A stretch of DNA of 64,000 nt from Haemophilus_D parainfluenzae_AD (GCF_001679325.1 NZ_LZMX01000002.1), one strand, 5' to 3'; positions 18,278 to 25,830 are shown, counted from the first letter of the stretch. Made by a program: numbers and translations. Notes: generated by a model not told the origin, from the sequence alone.

Positions 18278-18395
18278 CCCTTGTTGCAATCAATTCAATC
18301 TCTACAGGAGAAAGTGGCGGCTCCGCTATCGCTTTCTTAATTACCGCGGTTAAGCCCGACTTTTTCAAAAAATAAATCAATAAACGGCTGAACAT
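18189..18395 (-). CDS. Small protein of unknown function, phage island
   Basis: 68-aa frame with a very good ribosome site: GGAGGAG about 5 nt before ATG on the minus strand. Starts MFSRLLIYFLKKSGLTAVIK (hydrophobic then basic), followed by an acidic/charged segment RERSQQLSELLRQDKK. It is divergent from the CI-like repressor gene across a palindrome-rich 139-bp region, the place where a phage early gene would sit. Its 3' third lies opposite the broken gene at 18086-18277, so its end may be a chimeric joint. Function unknown. Confidence 0.4.
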   Translation of the reverse strand: MFSRLLIYFLKKSGLTAVIKKAIAEPPLSPVEIELIATRAILRERSQQLSELLRQDKKPDNPPTADGH

Positions 18396-18455
18396 AAACT
18401 CCTCCTTCTTTCTGTTGCTTTATGGTTCGTTTGTGTTGATGTGGTAAAGTTAGGC

Positions 18456-18518
18456 GGAATAATTCCGAAATAACAAGTGAAATTTCTGAAAATCTAAATT
18501 ATTTTCAGGTTATTTCCG
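18456..18518. promoter_or_regulatory. Nested palindromic operator region upstream of the phage repressor
   Basis: Three inverted elements lie in 63 bp: GGAATAATTCC (18456-18466, perfect); CTGAAAAT (18486-18493) with ATTTTCAG (18501-18508), perfect with 7-nt centre; and CCGAAATAAC (18465-18474) with GTTATTTCCG (18509-18518), 9 of 10. They lie between the divergent genes at 18395 and 18535. This is the layout of a phage immunity switch. That the repressor binds here is inference. Confidence 0.55.
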
Positions 18519-18534
18519 ATAAAAGGCTAAAAAT

Positions 18535-18900
18535 ATGACTATTGGGGCAAGAATTAAGCAATTACAGAAAGAATTAGGTTATTCAAGTGCAGAAAAATTT
18601 ACAGAGACTTTAGAAAAAACGACCGTTTCACGCTTAAGTGATGTTATTAGAGGTAAGCAAAAACTGCCTGATGACTTGATGTTTGAGCTAATTACCAAGT
18701 TTAATGTGAATTCTAATTGGATTATTGCAGGAGTCGGAGATATTTTTATCGGAAAAATTCCGAATAATGCACTTACACCATCAGAACAAACCCTGCTCGA
18801 AGACTATCGCGAAAGCAACGAGCAAGGCAAAGAAGCCATAGAGAAAACCGCAAGTGCTTTGGCGGTGACGGCGGCACCTACGACTCGTAAGGTAGCGTAG
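18535..18900 (+). CDS. Phage CI-like HTH repressor (short form)
   Basis: 121 aa. The N-terminal about 65 residues are a phage-type helix-turn-helix domain with the typical closing WIIAGVGDIFIG; then comes ALTPSEQTLLEDYRESNEQ, a linker common to Mu-like and P2-like repressors. There is no LexA/CI peptidase domain, so it is a short repressor. It faces palindromic operators at 18456-18518. It lies 33 nt upstream of the NdpA-family gene on the same strand, so it probably controls the following two genes as well as itself. Confidence 0.8.
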   Translation: MTIGARIKQLQKELGYSSAEKFTETLEKTTVSRLSDVIRGKQKLPDDLMFELITKFNVNSNWIIAGVGDIFIGKIPNNALTPSEQTLLEDYRESNEQGKEAIEKTASALAVTAAPTTRKVA

Positions 18901-18933
18901 AAAATATTTAATACAAAAGAAGGAGTCAATGAT

Positions 18934-20031
18934 ATGACAGTTCAAATTCAAGCGGGCATCATTCATCAAATTAAAAAAGCCCAAAATACACCTGCGGCGG
19001 CTGCGTCATTACAATTACAACAGCAATTACATTCCACAAGTAATACACACTTAACAACCTTTGTTGACTACGCCGAACAGCAGCTGCAAAAAACAGGTAA
19101 GAATAGTTCTATAAGTGGTGGTTTTGGTATTCAGCATACACTCTCTAAGGTGCTTGCTGACAGCTACTTTACGAAAACTGGGCAAATTGATTATTTACAA
19201 CTATCCAAAGATATTGCTCAAGGACTCTACTATTTTGTCACACAAAAAGCAGCCACAACTGGCGAGTATGTCCCAATAGTGTTCTATTGTGTAGATAATA
19301 CCGACTATTTACTGATTTCACTGATTAGTCTGAATAAGTATATTAATATCGATGCGCAAGGCGAGTTTTCAGATACTAGCGTGATTGATAATGATGCCTT
19401 AAAGGTAGGGATAAAAATTAATTTAACGCAAATGGCGGCACATTATGCGCTACCAAATGATGAGCAACCAGAGAGCTACTACATTCAATGGATTCAGCGT
19501 GGCAATAGTAAATTGCCTGATTATATTCAAGACTTTATCCCTGTTGGTGAACGAATTGATAACGGCAAAATAACCTCGACATTGCTTAAAAATATTAAAA
19601 ATTATACCGCTTCAGTGTTTAATGATCCGAAAATTCGTCATAAAGTAGAGACAGATGTGGTAACATTATTGCGTAATAAATTTGAACGCGGTGAGTCAGT
19701 GCATATTGAAGATGATATTGATGCCTTGCTTGATAGTGCATTAACTACTCACGGTTTAGATACCCAACCTAAATTCTGTGATTACCGCAAGGAAAACAAT
19801 ATTGTACTGGATTCATCTTTCAAAGTAGATTCAAGCAAATTGAAACCTTACGAAAAATTTGATTTATCTCTTTCCAATAAAGGTATTCTCATTAAAGGGG
19901 ATATGGGGCAATTAGGGGAAAGTATTTTTGTTATTAAAGATGAAAGTAATGATAAAAAATACTTGCAAATAGAACTAGATCAAAAAGAATTTGATCAAAT
20001 CACTCAACGTTACGAGAGCTTATTACAATGA
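18934..20031 (+). CDS. Nucleoid-associated protein of the NdpA/YejK (NA37) family
   Basis: 365 aa with overall resemblance to the 37-kDa nucleoid-associated family, whose members bind the chromosome; cellular role poorly known. Recognisable features: N-terminal AGIIHQIKKAQ, the VPIVFYCVDNTDYLLISLI segment and a C-terminal region with GESVHIEDDIDALLD. AAGGAG lies 11 nt before the ATG. The last codon overlaps the next gene (ATGA, 20028-20031), so the two are coupled. It sits in a phage remnant without uptake signals, so it is an acquired extra copy rather than the housekeeping one. Family call is firm to moderate; function is unknown. Confidence 0.75.
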   Translation: MTVQIQAGIIHQIKKAQNTPAAAASLQLQQQLHSTSNTHLTTFVDYAEQQLQKTGKNSSISGGFGIQHTLSKVLADSYFTKTGQIDYLQLSKDIAQGLYYFVTQKAATTGEYVPIVFYCVDNTDYLLISLISLNKYINIDAQGEFSDTSVIDNDALKVGIKINLTQMAAHYALPNDEQPESYYIQWIQRGNSKLPDYIQDFIPVGERIDNGKITSTLLKNIKNYTASVFNDPKIRHKVETDVVTLLRNKFERGESVHIEDDIDALLDSALTTHGLDTQPKFCDYRKENNIVLDSSFKVDSSKLKPYEKFDLSLSNKGILIKGDMGQLGESIFVIKDESNDKKYLQIELDQKEFDQITQRYESLLQ

Positions 20032-21182
20032 TCTTAACTGAGTTTTTTAGTTTAGTAACTGAAATGTCTGTCAGTAAAAATAACCTGACAGGCTTTGTTA
20101 CGCCTAAAAAACAAGAGGATATTGTAGCATTACGAAATTGGGATGATACGAGTGGAGAATTTGAATTAGAGAGTGAAACATTAAGCATTAACAAAAAAAC
20201 CAGTTTTAAGCTAACGCCAAGATTGCAAGATGGCTTAGGTTATGCGAGTTATGAAAGCTATTTTGATAAGAAACGGGAATGGTGGCTCAATCCGAGTTTC
20301 GATGATGTAGTCGAACATCAGTGGTGGCTATCCCAAGCATCAACAATGCAAATTTCGCAAGAAAATTTACAAACACTGGCAAAATTGTTGCAATTATTGG
20401 CAGACAAAAATCGTTTCTATTCAACTAACAATATAGTCGTATTTTTTAGCAAAAAACCTTCTGAACTTTCATTAAAAGCTCAAAATAGCCATTCTTTTGT
20501 TCAGCTTGTGCGTGACTTATCTGAAGTACAAATTCAAGCCATTAATAAAATTTGTGGATTTTTAGGTGGTAATAGTGAAGATGAACATTTTCATTCTAAG
20601 AAAAATGCCTTTTCAACGGCTTTAACTGATTACTTAACCGAAAAAGAAGGTCGGATTCAACATGATGTTTGTGATTTACTTACGGATATTGTAAATATTA
20701 GCAATCAAACGCATACGCAATATGATCTCTATCTTGAAGATTTTTCTTATAGTAAATTTGTTAAAAAAATTGAAGAGAGAGCTTCAAAATTTACTGTGCG
20801 TATCAATGAGGCACTAGGAAAATCAAGCACACAGGTTCTAGGATTACCTATTGCCGCTGCAGTATTTAATTTTGCAAAATTGGAAACTCAATGGGTGGGA
20901 GTTATCTCTTTGATGGTTTATGCGGTGCTTTGTGCTGCTGTACTTTTCAATCAGAATAATCATCTTTTATATATTGAGAAAGAGTTTGATTTATTTGAAA
21001 GTAAGCTACCTAAGAAATTAAAAAATCAAGATTGGCAAATGACTAAAACTGCAGTGTTAGAACAAATAAAAAATCAAAAGCGATTAACTTATTTATTATG
21101 GTTCATTATTCTTTCAGCATTTTGGTATGCATCAGGTCTACTAGGTTACTTGGTTGCTATCACTTTTAGTAAATCAGTTTAA
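20028..21182 (+). CDS. Unknown membrane protein coupled to the NdpA-family gene
   Basis: 384 aa, not recognised. The N-terminal about 255 residues are soluble and Trp-rich near the front (EWWLNPSFDD, EHQWWLSQAS), followed by helical charged sequence. Two hydrophobic helices lie around residues 265-305 (GLPIAAAVFNF, then WVGVISLMVYAVLCAAVLF). A charged stretch of about 45 residues follows, then a last helix (LTYLLWFIILSAFWYASGLL) close to the C-terminus. Its start overlaps the previous stop, so the two products are probably made in fixed ratio. A soluble sensor or effector domain plus membrane helices next to a DNA-associated protein is an arrangement seen in phage-defence modules; that is inference only. 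Confidence 0.65.
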   Translation: MILTEFFSLVTEMSVSKNNLTGFVTPKKQEDIVALRNWDDTSGEFELESETLSINKKTSFKLTPRLQDGLGYASYESYFDKKREWWLNPSFDDVVEHQWWLSQASTMQISQENLQTLAKLLQLLADKNRFYSTNNIVVFFSKKPSELSLKAQNSHSFVQLVRDLSEVQIQAINKICGFLGGNSEDEHFHSKKNAFSTALTDYLTEKEGRIQHDVCDLLTDIVNISNQTHTQYDLYLEDFSYSKFVKKIEERASKFTVRINEALGKSSTQVLGLPIAAAVFNFAKLETQWVGVISLMVYAVLCAAVLFNQNNHLLYIEKEFDLFESKLPKKLKNQDWQMTKTAVLEQIKNQKRLTYLLWFIILSAFWYASGLLGYLVAITFSKSV

Positions 21183-21206
21183 AAGCTACTTTTTCCTATC
21201 ACACTT

Positions 21207-21255
21207 AAACTCCTATTAATTTTTAAACCAATTTATAAAAAGTTAGTAGGAGTTT
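21207..21255 (+). terminator. Possible terminator, or a structured ribosome site of the next fragment
   Basis: AAACTCCTA (21207-21215) pairs with TAGGAGTTT (21247-21255), but the loop is about 31 nt. The T-run continues into the ATG of the amidase fragment at 21259, and TAGGAG is at ideal ribosome-site distance from it. The hairpin could end the cassette transcript or hide that ribosome site. Confidence 0.4.
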
Positions 21256-21258
21256 TTT

Positions 21259-21438
21259 ATGCCTTACCCCATCAACAAAATCGTGATTCACCGTTCTGCC
21301 ACCCAGAACGGCAAGCCACTACGCACCACCACTCAAACCGCTGCACAACGTATCGACGACTGGCACAAACAGCGTGGCTTTCAGCGTTTAGCAGGCAATT
21401 ACAAGCAATTCAATCCACACTTACAACACATCGGCTAA
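21259..21438 (+). pseudogene. N-terminal fragment of a phage N-acetylmuramoyl-L-alanine amidase
   Basis: A 59-residue frame containing KIVIHRSATQNGKPL, TAAQRIDDWHKQRGF and FNPHLQHIG, the start of the amidase-type endolysin of Mu-like Haemophilus prophages. It stops at TAA where the catalytic domain should continue. The first zinc-site His of the family is in VIH; the rest of the active site is missing. A good ribosome site (TAGGAG) remains. A relic of the lysis region, it marks the right end of the phage scar. Confidence 0.7.
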
Positions 21439-21490
21439 TATGGTATTCAAATTTTAGAAAACTGTAATTCAGTTTCAATATATGAAAAGA

Positions 21491-21520
21491 AAGCGAGATG
21501 AAATTATCTCGCTTTTTTCA
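21491..21520. terminator. Strong terminator between phage relic and nik operon
   Basis: A 9-bp perfect stem, AAGCGAGAT (21491-21499) with ATCTCGCTT (21506-21514), loop GAAATT, followed by TTTTTT. A-rich sequence on the other side lets it act for the leftward nikO as well. Confidence 0.9.
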
Positions 21521-21585
21521 TTGTAGTTATGTTGAGCGGGTTTACGTTTTTTATTGAATTATTTTCTTAGATATTATGAACGCAT

Positions 21586-22227
21586 TTAGCCATCATTATC
21601 TGTGGCTAAAGACAAACAAGAATCGGCGAGTGTTTCACTAAAGCGTAAATCATGCGAGGCAATAAGCATTGGTAACTGTAACTCGCGTAAAAGTGCGGTC
21701 AGTTTTGCGATATTTTTTACATCCAGTCCGTTGGTTGGTTCATCCAATAACAATACTTTTGGCTGCATCGCTAGCACGCCAGCCAGTGCTGTAAAGTTCT
21801 GTTCTCCACCAGATAAGGTATTCACAGAGCGATCTTTTAATCCAACAATATTCAGACGTTCTAATTGCTGTAATGCAATTTGATAGGCTTCATCTCGGTT
21901 CAATCCCTGATTGAGTGGACCAAAGGCTACATCATCAAGTACAGTTGGGCCGAAAAGCTGATCGCCGGCATGTTGGAAACAGATGCCTACTTTTCCACGT
22001 AGCGGTACAAAATCCTTTTCTTGATGGCATGTTCGATCGAACCAGCGAATTTCACCTTGTTGGTGAGGTATAAAACCTAATAGACAGTGTAATAAGGTTG
22101 ATTTCCCACAACCAATATCACCTTGTAAAAAAAGGCGGTGACCTTCAGGGAGTTCAAAAGAAAGGTTATCAATAATCACACGTTGCTCGCGCATGATCTG
22201 TAATTGTTTGACTTCGAGGACGTTCAT
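21586..22227 (-). CDS. nikO: Nickel ABC transporter ATPase NikO (CbiO-like)
   Basis: ATPase of an ECF-type nickel importer (about 213 aa). Walker A GDIGCGKST, signature LSGGEQNFTALAG, Walker B VLLLDEPTNGLD and a switch His (ASHDLRF). ATG 22227 overlaps the nikQ stop by one base; the one-codon-longer frame would start with TTG. Last gene of nikKLMQO, which supplies nickel for HyfG. CbiO of cobalt systems is similar, but the NikK/NikL companions and NimR point to nickel. Confidence 0.88.
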   Translation of the reverse strand: MNVLEVKQLQIMREQRVIIDNLSFELPEGHRLFLQGDIGCGKSTLLHCLLGFIPHQQGEIRWFDRTCHQEKDFVPLRGKVGICFQHAGDQLFGPTVLDDVAFGPLNQGLNRDEAYQIALQQLERLNIVGLKDRSVNTLSGGEQNFTALAGVLAMQPKVLLLDEPTNGLDVKNIAKLTALLRELQLPMLIASHDLRFSETLADSCLSLATDNDG

Positions 22228-22871
22228 CAAGATTTATCCTGTGTTTTTTTCACATCATGCAGTTGAAAGCCACGTGCTTTTAGCGCCATTTCTGTTTTTT
22301 CTGCTTTAACGAGAGCATGAATTAATAATAATGCCACACGTTGCGCGGCGATAAATAAGGTTCTGCCGTTAAGTTTTGGCTGGTATCCGCGTGCGCGCAT
22401 CGCCATATCCATTTTTTTATGTACATCACCCAGTACGGAAATATAACGTACGGTCAGAACAAATAGGTGAAGTAATTTTTCAGGCAACGGCAAACGACAT
22501 AGCGCTTGCAATAAAAGGCTCTCGTTCATATCAATTAACAAGAGTCGAGTTAAACTTAAAATCAAATTAAAACGTAGCGTGATGAGCAGCGCGAGCTGAA
22601 TGCCCATAGGATTTAATACTAAACCTTGCTCGGTGATTTTCCAGCTTAAGGTTAACCAAACGAGTAGCGTAAAGAGATTTAGTTTAAGCCAATATTTGAA
22701 ATAACTGGTAAGGGATTTTCGATAGCGTATTAGCGCAATAAGTAATCCGCCTAATACGACTAGATTAAGGATAATAAGCGTTGAAATATGTGTCATTGTG
22801 CTGACGATAAGTCCACACAAAAACACATAAATTAATCGTAAGTGCGGTTGAAAAATAGCAAGAAAATTCAT
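22227..22871 (-). CDS. nikQ: Nickel ABC transporter transmembrane subunit NikQ (CbiQ-like)
   Basis: ECF T-component, 214 aa, with several hydrophobic helices and the coupling motif MAMRARGYQ near residue 155, repeated as MALKARGFQ near the C-terminus (the paired A-R-G motifs that contact the ATPase). Starts within the end of nikM (TGATG overlap) and ends in the start of nikO, so the whole operon is tightly coupled. Confidence 0.88.
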   Translation of the reverse strand: MNFLAIFQPHLRLIYVFLCGLIVSTMTHISTLIILNLVVLGGLLIALIRYRKSLTSYFKYWLKLNLFTLLVWLTLSWKITEQGLVLNPMGIQLALLITLRFNLILSLTRLLLIDMNESLLLQALCRLPLPEKLLHLFVLTVRYISVLGDVHKKMDMAMRARGYQPKLNGRTLFIAAQRVALLLIHALVKAEKTEMALKARGFQLHDVKKTQDKS

Positions 22872-23479
22872 TTCACCACACTGAGCACTGTTGGGTACAT
22901 TTTGTTTAAGAATAAGACCACACCAACACTGACGATACTGTCGATAATAAACACAGGAATATGTGATATCACCAGTAGCATAATCAGATCGCTGTAGGCT
23001 TTACCACCATCCAGAGCTAAGACTAAAGAAGCGAGCAAGGCCGCACCACCAACACCGATTACACCTGCACCAATTCCTGCGGCAATTTGAGTGCGACGGG
23101 AATTGTCATTTTCAAGTCTTTTTGCAAATAGCCAATGTACGAGAAGGGCAGGTAATGCCATTACGCATAAATTGACACCTAATACGGCAAATCCCCCGAA
23201 GGAAAAGAGCAGAGCTTGTAGTACTAATGCGATCAAAAAGGCAGGGAAAACAGCCCAGCCGAGAAACAGGCCGGCCATGCCGTTTAAAATGAGATGCACG
23301 CTGCCAATGCCAACCGGTACATGAATGGTACCTGCAACAAAAAAAGCAGCAGCAAACAATGCTGTTAGCGGCAATTGCTGCGAATTGAGTCGTTTAAGAC
23401 CAATCATTACGCAGACTAATGCGACAGCTGCACCACCAAGCAATACGGGTGTATGCAACACACCTTCCGATAAATGCAT
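22868..23479 (-). CDS. nikM: Nickel ABC transporter substrate-capture subunit NikM (CbiM-like)
   Basis: Membrane S-component (about 203 aa). The first residues MHLSEGVLH carry the His2 that forms the metal site with the N-terminus in the CbiM/NikM family. That fixes the start at ATG 23479, with AAGGAAAG upstream, rather than the longer frame from 23506. GTIHVPVGIGSVHLILNG is the second conserved metal-site stretch. Followed by NikQ and NikO. Confidence 0.9.
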   Translation of the reverse strand: MHLSEGVLHTPVLLGGAAVALVCVMIGLKRLNSQQLPLTALFAAAFFVAGTIHVPVGIGSVHLILNGMAGLFLGWAVFPAFLIALVLQALLFSFGGFAVLGVNLCVMALPALLVHWLFAKRLENDNSRRTQIAAGIGAGVIGVGGAALLASLVLALDGGKAYSDLIMLLVISHIPVFIIDSIVSVGVVLFLNKMYPTVLSVVK

Positions 23480-23480
23480 A

Positions 23481-23984
23481 TTATCTTTCCTTAGATTGCG
23501 ACGCACGCGTCATCTTTGAGGCTCTAATCAATGCCCATAAGCCAAAAATACCAACAATATAGCCGATACCGCCAATAATATCGTGCAGGTAAATTTTGTC
23601 TTTTAATTTAGAAATATCTTCGCGGACCAACATCAATGCATTGTCACTGTTATTAGTGGTTTGCGCAGATACTCTGTTGGCAACAATTGAGGCTCGATGT
23701 CCTTCTTCACCTTCTATCACTACTTTAATGGCACCTTCGGCAGTCGTATTGATCGGATAGGCAAATTGCCCATCGCGATCCGTTTTACCTTCCAATAGAG
23801 GGGAGTCCTGACCAGCTTGAAAAATCTCCATATAGGTTTCTGCCGCTGGGGTCATATCGGAATAATAGGCTTTGCCAGAAACTGTGCGTCCATCATATTG
23901 TGCAAAAACATGCAAACTATGAGCCAATGCTGATGGTGCGCACAGCCAGGTGAAAAGTGCGGTTAAAAATACAACTCTTTTCAT
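23481..23984 (-). CDS. nikL: Nickel ECF transporter accessory subunit NikL
   Basis: 167 aa. N-terminal signal sequence ending ALAHSLHVF; a periplasmic Ig-like/DUF4198-type domain with NTTAEGAIKVVIEGEEGHRA; one C-terminal membrane helix (IIGGIGYIVGIFGLWALI). Matches the NikL component known from Pasteurellaceae NikKLMQO systems. The start overlaps the nikK stop by one base. An uptake signal lies at about 23955 within the signal-peptide coding part. Confidence 0.82.
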   Translation of the reverse strand: MKRVVFLTALFTWLCAPSALAHSLHVFAQYDGRTVSGKAYYSDMTPAAETYMEIFQAGQDSPLLEGKTDRDGQFAYPINTTAEGAIKVVIEGEEGHRASIVANRVSAQTTNNSDNALMLVREDISKLKDKIYLHDIIGGIGYIVGIFGLWALIRASKMTRASQSKER

Positions 23985-24667
23985 TATTTCGCGTCAAAAG
24001 TTAGCATATATTCAACACTACGTTTGTTATAGTCAGGATTGTCTTGAACCGGCTCGTCAAATTCAGCCCAGACTTTGTTATAGCCCGCTTTAGGGGTGAA
24101 TTGTGCAATACCTTTTTCATTGGTTAAGTTGAATGGGTGATCTTCGCCTAAACCCACTTTGATGCCTTGCTCAGGTTTACCTTTTACTAACACGAGAATA
24201 TCGAGTGGTTGTCCCGCTTTCGGTTCACTTTGTGGAATAAGCTCATAATCCATATTGTGTGATTTATTCGCTTGTGCATCCCAGTGTAAAATCGCTTTGC
24301 CGAATTTGACTGGATTAACACTGAGTACAGCTTCAGGTGCTTGCTGTTTGGTTTTTTCGACATATTTACCGCTTGGCAATTTTGACCAAACGCCATTATC
24401 AAAGCGAATAAATGCGATGGCAGCATCAGGTGCAGCAAAGTGTGCTTCGCCTTCTTTAAAGTTTACTGTGGCATTTTGCAATTGGCCTTTAGCATCAAGT
24501 AGGCGTACCGCTTTTAATTTGCTTTGAGGATAGGTTTCAGTTTCCTCATGACCAAATTTAACCACATATTGCCCTTTTACATCCTTAACGGGCTCCAACC
24601 AAACATTATGTGCATTAGCGAGTGAAGCACCGAATAGTGCAGTGATAAGTAATGCTGTTTTTTTCAT
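23984..24667 (-). CDS. nikK: Periplasmic nickel-uptake component NikK (DUF4198)
   Basis: 227 aa with a cleavable signal (MKKTALLITALFGASLANA) immediately followed by HNVWLEP, where the exposed His is typical of the family. The DUF4198-like domain then has GQPLDILVLVKGKPEQGIKV. First gene of the leftward nikKLMQO operon. Good AAGGAGAA ribosome site. Driven by a MerR-type promoter (24706-24736) facing nimR. Confidence 0.85.
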   Translation of the reverse strand: MKKTALLITALFGASLANAHNVWLEPVKDVKGQYVVKFGHEETETYPQSKLKAVRLLDAKGQLQNATVNFKEGEAHFAAPDAAIAFIRFDNGVWSKLPSGKYVEKTKQQAPEAVLSVNPVKFGKAILHWDAQANKSHNMDYELIPQSEPKAGQPLDILVLVKGKPEQGIKVGLGEDHPFNLTNEKGIAQFTPKAGYNKVWAEFDEPVQDNPDYNKRSVEYMLTFDAK

Positions 24668-24705
24668 GGAAGTTCTCCTTTTCTAACATGTGAATACTGT
24701 GATAA

Positions 24706-24736
24706 AGTATAAAATATGAAGTAACTTCAGAGTCAA
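24706..24736 (-). promoter_or_regulatory. nikK promoter with NimR dyad in a 19-bp spacer
   Basis: On the minus strand: -35 TTGACT (24731-24736), 19-bp spacer, -10 TATACT (24706-24711). The spacer contains a perfect dyad TGAAGTAACTTCA (24717-24729). An overlong spacer with a central dyad is the hallmark of MerR-family control. A TATAAA-like -10 for nimR overlaps on the plus strand (about 24709), suggesting autoregulation. Confidence 0.85.
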
Positions 24737-24752
24737 GTGTAATTTTAAAAAA

Positions 24753-25166
24753 ATGAAAATTGGTCAGCTAGCCAACATTGTTGGCTGTACGGTGGAAGCC
24801 GTACGTTTCTATGAAAAACAAGGATTGATTGAACCCGCTAAGCGAACAAGTGGTAATTTTCGCGTTTATACGGAAGAGCATTTGAAACAACTTTCTTTTA
24901 TTTGCTATTGCCGCAGTTTGGATATTTCACTAAAAGAAATCAAAATGTTGCTCAATCCTCAATGTGCTACTCAAGAGCAGGAAAGAGAAATTAATGAGTT
25001 GCTAGATCGACATATTCGAGAAGTATCAAAACGGATCCATGAATTGGCTCACTTGAGAATTCGCTTAATTCAGCTCAAAGGCAAATGTAGCCAGTTTGAA
25101 CAAAATAATGATTTAATGAATACTTTATTGCAACATAGCGGCATTAATTTTGTGCCACTAAAATGA
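24753..25166 (+). CDS. nimR: Nickel-responsive MerR-family regulator NimR
   Basis: 137 aa. N-terminal MerR winged helix MKIGQLANIVGCTVEAVRFY, then the two-wing segment RTSGNFRVYTEEHLKQL, a dimerisation helix (about residues 75-115), and a C-terminal part with Cys and His (GKCSQFE, LLQHSG) that could bind metal. Divergent from nikK with the dyad between them, exactly the H. influenzae NimR arrangement. No convincing ribosome site precedes the ATG. Confidence 0.88.
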   Translation: MKIGQLANIVGCTVEAVRFYEKQGLIEPAKRTSGNFRVYTEEHLKQLSFICYCRSLDISLKEIKMLLNPQCATQEQEREINELLDRHIREVSKRIHELAHLRIRLIQLKGKCSQFEQNNDLMNTLLQHSGINFVPLK

Positions 25167-25302
25167 TTTCTTGTACGAGTACCAGTAAAAATTTTTCACA
25201 CAACGTTTAAATATCAAGCAACGAAACACAGAAATGCTGAAAATAAACATTAAAAAAGAGTAGAATTGGAAGAAACTGCTTTTTTATTTTAAGGAGAAAA
25301 TC

Positions 25303-25644
25303 ATGCATGAGATGTCTCTCTGTCAGAATATTATGGAAATTATTGATCAACAAAAGAAAAAGCATGAAATCCATGAAGTGACAGATATTTGGCTAGAAAT
25401 TGGGGCGCTGTCTTGTGTCGAGCAAAGTGCGGTAGAATTTTGCTTTGAAATTATGCGAAAAGATACCGTTGCTGAAAACTGTCAGTTACATTTTATTCAT
25501 TTACCTGCGATTGCATGGTGCTGGCAATGTCAAAAGGAAGTTGAGATTGAAGCCTATCAAGATTGCTGTCCACATTGTCACAGTGCATGTTTACAACGTC
25601 GAAGTGGCACCGAATTTAGAGTGAAAGAAATTGCCGTAAAATAG
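25303..25644 (+). CDS. hypA: Hydrogenase nickel-insertion protein HypA
   Basis: 113 aa zinc protein that passes nickel with HypB to the hydrogenase large subunit. The N-terminus MHEMSLCQNIMEII carries the nickel-binding His2. The zinc site is built from CWQC and CPHC (about residues 68-92). AAGGAG ribosome site. -10-like TAGAAT at 25261-25266. Separated from hypB by 186 bp containing a hairpin. Confidence 0.93.
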   Translation: MHEMSLCQNIMEIIDQQKKKHEIHEVTDIWLEIGALSCVEQSAVEFCFEIMRKDTVAENCQLHFIHLPAIAWCWQCQKEVEIEAYQDCCPHCHSACLQRRSGTEFRVKEIAVK

Positions 25645-25749
25645 CAAGACGTCTAAATTGGCAAATTTAACCTGATCTTTTGAATATAAAATACGCTAAC
25701 TACTTGATAGTATGTATTTATCTCTCTTCAAAGAATATATTTAAGATAG

Positions 25750-25790
25750 AGAATATGGTATTCTAACGCATGTGAATTACCATAGATTCT
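25750..25790. promoter_or_regulatory. Imperfect inverted repeat in the hypA-hypB gap
   Basis: TATGGTATTC (25754-25763) pairs with GAATTACCATA (25774-25784) with one bulge, and the flanking AGAAT/ATTCT extends the stem to 25750-25790. It lies 40 nt before the hypB ATG. No T-run follows, so it is not a simple terminator. It could be an operator or an mRNA structure. It does not match the NikR motif GTATGA-N16-TCATAC. Confidence 0.4.
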
Positions 25791-25830
25791 AAGTATTTAC
25801 AGAATAAACGAAACATTATTGAGGTGACTT

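Larger units (their letters stand above)
17693..21438. mobile_element. Decayed Mu-like prophage island carrying an accessory cassette
   Basis: Between fdhF and the nik operon lie a C-terminal piece of a Mor-type activator, a MuB-like piece, a small gene with an internal stop, a phage CI-like repressor with palindromic operators, two intact accessory genes, and an N-terminal piece of a phage amidase. No uptake signal occurs from about 17530 to 21685, against one per roughly 1.3 kb elsewhere. No transposase A, capsid or tail genes remain. The exact ends and flanking target duplications were not found. Confidence 0.75.
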
